A stretch of 10,429 nucleotides of DNA, taken from contig JADHUQ010000074.1 of NCBI GenBank assembly GCA_016784425.1, positions 1 to 10,429 on the forward strand, in the 5' to 3' direction. A program made the position numbers and the translations under genes. Shown here piece after piece: positions 7,302-10,429 of the stretch (its first letter is position 1; each line of letters begins with the position of its first letter). The notes below the pieces were generated by a model. The model saw only the letters and a program-made list of their open reading frames with translations. It had not been told where the DNA came from and searched no databases. This stretch comes from Candidatus Delongbacteria bacterium. Lineage in GTDB: Bacteria; CAIWAD01; BS150m-G50.

Positions 7302-9411
7302 TGCCTGGCTGGAATTACGCCAGCGGGGTTGGCGCGGCTTCAGCAGGCGTGCCCTCGCCCGGTTACACCATCACTACATCGCCCTGACCGAGAGTTTCTA
7401 TTTCCGTTATCGACTTCCCAGGCAATTTAAATCCCTGCAACCGCCCTCACCACTCGCAATCGGGCCTGACTACCTCCATGATACAGCAGTTCAACGGGAG
7501 TTGCTGGTCAAACTGAGGCGGGAGGAACATGCGGCGATAATCGCAGCCTGCGACCGCCTGTTGGCATTCGATTTCAGCGATTTCAGCGCCGCTTACCAGC
7601 CGGCCCCAGATTGTGCAATCAACTGGCATGTCGATTACCTGACCGGTCGCCTCTGGCCCTTGACCAGTGGACACAACATTGACTATTCCTCTGCAGAACG
7701 TCCTGGTGACATCAGGGTTATGTGGGAGATGCATCGGCATCTCTTTTTCATGTTTCTCGGTGTGGGGTATCTACTCAGTGGCGATGAGCGGTATGTACTC
7801 TTCTTCAAGCAACAGTTCCATGAGTGGGTGAAGCAGAATCCTGTTGGCCGCGGTCTTGCCTGGAACGGCCCCCAGATCCAAGAAAACGGCATTCGCAACA
7901 TCGCCTGGATCTGGAGCAGTCTGTTGTTCAGAGCTTCTCCTACTCTGACCGCTGGTGATCGGAGACTTCTTCACCGTCTTATTTACATACAGGGCGGGTT
8001 TATAAACCGCTATATGAACCCTCACAAAGAGCTGTCACATAATCACCTGATCTCAGAAGCTGGCGGTCTATTTCTCACCGGACTATTTTTCAGCAATCGT
8101 AGAAGGGGACGCATCTGGTTGAAACGGGCACAGCGTGTCTTTACTGAAGCACTCCACTTCCAGGTTCATCCCGATGGAGTGCAGGGGGAGTTCTCTGCAC
8201 ATTATCACGCTTTTGTCATGGAAACCGCACTGCAGGTGTTGCTGTTCGGAAAGGAAGCGGGAATCGAGTTTCCTGAGGAATTTTCAGATCGGATCAGGGG
8301 AATGTTACGTTTTGTGGTGGACATCACACACCCTGACGGGACACTGCCCCAGTTCGGTGATACCGATAACGCGACTGCTTTTGCTCTGACACCACGACGG
8401 GTGGAGGACCGAAGTCGCTATCGTAGTCTGGCTGCAACCCTGTTCAGGGATCCGACATTTCTGCGTCCAGGCGACCAACTGCATGCGGAAACCATCCTGC
8501 TGCTGGGGAGCTCCGCCCGGCAGCTCTTCGACGAACTTTCTTCGCCGACAGAAACAGAGACCTGTTCCGAGAGCTACTATCCCAGTGTCAACCTGCTTAC
8601 CCGGGAGCACCAGGATACAGGATTGCACGATAAGTTGGTTTATCGCGGTGGTGGAGCCGTTTTCCCCCACCGCATGGGTACCGGGCACAATCATGCAGAT
8701 CAGGGGGGGTTCGAATACTGGGTCAACGGTGAAGTGATTTACAGCGACAGTGGTACCTGGTCTTACAGCTTTGCCGATTCCTGGCGGTATTTCTTTCGCA
8801 GCGCCCAGGCGCATAACACTGTGACCGTTGACGATCAGGACCCGCTACCGGTGCGGCTGGACCGGTTCGGCATTCCCCGGATGGCTCCGGTACGAACCAG
8901 CTTCAGGCAACAGACAAGCATATCATCAGTTATCAGCACAACCTGTGATATCACGGTTGATCCCGGCTGGCGTCATACCCGTAACGTGACTCATTTCTCA
9001 ACCGGTGTATTGATCATCGATGATCTGGTAGGCTGTCCGGGGGAGCATCGGTTGGGTCAACATTTCAACCTCAATGGCAAAGTAAAGTTGTATGGGAAGT
9101 CTCCTGCAGGGGTTGTCATCGAAACCGGACAGCAACAGCTTCGCCAAATCTGGTTGGAACCGGTTACATTAAGACAGGTTTGCGGGGGGGGAGATCCTCC
9201 CGCAGGTTGGCATTCCCCCCGCTACGGTTACAAGGTTCCACGGGAACATCTGATTGCGGAGCTGTTGTTTCGCGATCAGGTTAAATTGACAACTGTAATC
9301 GCCCCGACTGGAATTGAGCTTCTGGATGCCGATATAATAGTAATCAAGAAGAGAAATTACAGTCCGCGACGGGAGAATCCAGGATGGCAGCTGGAGCAGG
9401 ATCAGTTATGA
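7285..9411 (+). CDS. Heparinase II/III family protein (PL12/PL15/PL17-like), no signal peptide
   Basis: A 708-residue protein with the two-part architecture of heparinase II/III and oligo-alginate lyases. An (alpha/alpha) toroid (about 60-400) contains SHNHLISEAGG (251-261) and GEFSAHYHAF (301-310), where the family places the Asn/His and Tyr-His catalytic residues. The beta-sheet domain (from about 430) carries the hallmark GTGHNHADQGGF (465-476), then DSGTWSY (488-494) and HNTVTVDDQDP (510-520). Members cleave uronic-acid polysaccharides by beta-elimination. The N-terminus (MPVLHSAWLELRQRGWRGFS) is basic and has no signal peptide. A TAA in frame at 7270-7272 rules out a longer start. A cytoplasmic role, or export by another route, is therefore implied. 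The Shine-Dalgarno is weak (GGA at 7275-7277). Whether it degrades, edits or is a non-lytic homologue is unknown. Confidence 0.87.
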   Translation: MPVLHSAWLELRQRGWRGFSRRALARLHHHYIALTESFYFRYRLPRQFKSLQPPSPLAIGPDYLHDTAVQRELLVKLRREEHAAIIAACDRLLAFDFSDFSAAYQPAPDCAINWHVDYLTGRLWPLTSGHNIDYSSAERPGDIRVMWEMHRHLFFMFLGVGYLLSGDERYVLFFKQQFHEWVKQNPVGRGLAWNGPQIQENGIRNIAWIWSSLLFRASPTLTAGDRRLLHRLIYIQGGFINRYMNPHKELSHNHLISEAGGLFLTGLFFSNRRRGRIWLKRAQRVFTEALHFQVHPDGVQGEFSAHYHAFVMETALQVLLFGKEAGIEFPEEFSDRIRGMLRFVVDITHPDGTLPQFGDTDNATAFALTPRRVEDRSRYRSLAATLFRDPTFLRPGDQLHAETILLLGSSARQLFDELSSPTETETCSESYYPSVNLLTREHQDTGLHDKLVYRGGGAVFPHRMGTGHNHADQGGFEYWVNGEVIYSDSGTWSYSFADSWRYFFRSAQAHNTVTVDDQDPLPVRLDRFGIPRMAPVRTSFRQQTSISSVISTTCDITVDPGWRHTRNVTHFSTGVLIIDDLVGCPGEHRLGQHFNLNGKVKLYGKSPAGVVIETGQQQLRQIWLEPVTLRQVCGGGDPPAGWHSPRYGYKVPREHLIAELLFRDQVKLTTVIAPTGIELLDADIIVIKKRNYSPRRENPGWQLEQDQL

Positions 9412-10429
9412 ACATACTCTATTTTACCTTCTGGGGGCTGGAAAAGGACTCCGGCTATACACTGCAGTTCATGTCGGAAGTACGACATTTGCTGACAACA
9501 GGTCACCAGGTAACCGTCCTTACCGGTTTCAATCTGTTTAAAAGCGGAGCTTTACGCGATCGAATCAAAAAAGTGAAACAGGAGGTGGAAGAGCAGGGTG
9601 GTCGTTTTGAGTATTTCAACGTGTTTGGCGGGCGGTTTTCGTTTGTACTTTCCTTTATTAATTGCTGGGTTGCATGGAGGATCAGGCGGTTGATCCTTCG
9701 AGATGAAATCCAGATCCTGCAGGCACATGCTGATTCGGCGGCGCATATTGCCGCCAGGGTACGGGCGCAGTGGAATGGCGTTTTTATCTACGATATGCAT
9801 GGGACCACATTGGCGGAGAGAAAGGAAATCCTGGGGGAGGACTGGGCAGGAACTGCCGAATACGCGAGAATGCGTTCACAAAAACAGAAGGCACTGCAGG
9901 CGGCTGACCGTGTGTTCTGTGTTTCTGAGGTCTTTCGGGAGTACCTGATAAATGAATACCAGCTTTCCGGTGCAAATATCACTGTCACCAGGAGTGGTAC
10001 CGATATCAATCCCCTCATTTCTCTGGATGAAATCTCCCGCTTGCGGGAGGAGTTGTCGCTGACAGATAAGACTGTTTTGGTTTATGCTGGAGGTGTTTCC
10101 CAGTGGCAGAAAATCGAAACCACCCTGCATCTGTTCGAACTCGTTCAGGCAGAGGCTCCCGGTGCTATCTTTCTCTTTTTGATACCTGCATATGCCGCGC
10201 AGGAATTCAGTAGAATGCTGGGGGATACGAATCTACCGGATGCGAATCTGCGTGTATTGAATCTACCCCCCTCGCAAGTTCACAGCTACCTGTCTCTCGC
10301 TGATTTCGGGATACTGTTACGTGACCGGAATATGGTTAACCGTGTTGCCTCACCGATCAAACTGGCAGAGTACCTGATGGCCGGTTTGAATGTGGTTGTT
10401 TCAGATGAAATCGGTGATACAACACAAAT
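9408..10429 (+). CDS. GT4-like glycosyltransferase (3' truncated)
   Basis: The ATG at 9408 overlaps the heparinase stop (ATGA) and opens a frame that stays open for 340 residues to the right edge. The start MNILYFTFWGLEKDSGYTLQF gives the first Rossmann strand and the glycine-containing acceptor loop. The N-domain continues through VTVLTGFNLF and ends near FCVSEVFREYL (170-180). The donor domain has VLVYAGGVSQWQKIETTL (223-240) and VASPIKLAEYLMAGLNVVVSDEIGD (313-337), the variant of the GT4 nucleotide-sugar site that keeps the second Glu (321) but not the first of EX7E. Similar transferases sit in capsule and exopolysaccharide loci. GGAG (9393-9396) lies upstream at a long spacing. The C-terminal end and substrate are not visible. 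Confidence 0.82.
   Translation, partial: MNILYFTFWGLEKDSGYTLQFMSEVRHLLTTGHQVTVLTGFNLFKSGALRDRIKKVKQEVEEQGGRFEYFNVFGGRFSFVLSFINCWVAWRIRRLILRDEIQILQAHADSAAHIAARVRAQWNGVFIYDMHGTTLAERKEILGEDWAGTAEYARMRSQKQKALQAADRVFCVSEVFREYLINEYQLSGANITVTRSGTDINPLISLDEISRLREELSLTDKTVLVYAGGVSQWQKIETTLHLFELVQAEAPGAIFLFLIPAYAAQEFSRMLGDTNLPDANLRVLNLPPSQVHSYLSLADFGILLRDRNMVNRVASPIKLAEYLMAGLNVVVSDEIGDTTQ

Noticed and set aside
8305..8814. 169-codon open frame on the minus strand
   Set aside because: It lies wholly inside the heparinase-like gene, whose family motifs are intact in the + frame; the antisense product has no recognisable domain.

Overview
The window is one strand of a polysaccharide (exopolysaccharide or capsule) biosynthesis operon. 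All eight substantial genes lie on the + strand and are packed end to end. Base composition is mixed, roughly half G+C by eye. A Gram-negative bacterium is suggested by the predicted lipoprotein with a lipobox (6150-7196) and by the Wzz/GumC-type co-polymerase. I cannot name a genus or phylum from this sequence. There are no RNA genes, insertion sequences, CRISPR arrays or convincing terminators, and the operon clearly runs off both ends.

Layout: (1) 2-784, C-terminal part of a Wzz/GumC-type chain-length protein, cut by the left edge. (2) 787-1467, a stand-alone CpsD/BY-kinase-like P-loop ATPase lacking the Walker A lysine. (3) 1433-2857, a multi-pass O-antigen ligase/polymerase (Wzy-like) protein. 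(4) 2854-4047, a GT4-type glycosyltransferase. (5) 4019-6157, a two-domain oxidoreductase fusing an MDR (alcohol-dehydrogenase-like) half to a Gfo/Idh/MocA half. (6) 6150-7196, a lipoprotein with a right-handed beta-helix. (7) 7285-9411, a heparinase II/III-family protein without a signal peptide. (8) 9408 to the right edge, a second glycosyltransferase, truncated. The only gap (7197-7284) holds a possible 31-codon ORF with a tandem 12-bp repeat.

How they may work together (inference from families): glycosyltransferases 4 and 8 assemble repeat units, gene 3 polymerises or ligates them in the inner membrane, and genes 1 and 2 set chain length and coordinate export. Gene 5 probably makes or modifies a sugar. 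Genes 6 and 7 have folds used by uronan lyases and epimerases, hinting at a uronic-acid-containing polymer. The initiating sugar transferase, flippase and outer-membrane exporter are not in the window. The most notable points are the lysine-less P-loop of gene 2, the beta-helix/heparinase pair inside a synthesis operon, the zinc-ligand-free fused oxidoreductase, and the repeat-bearing small ORF before the heparinase gene.
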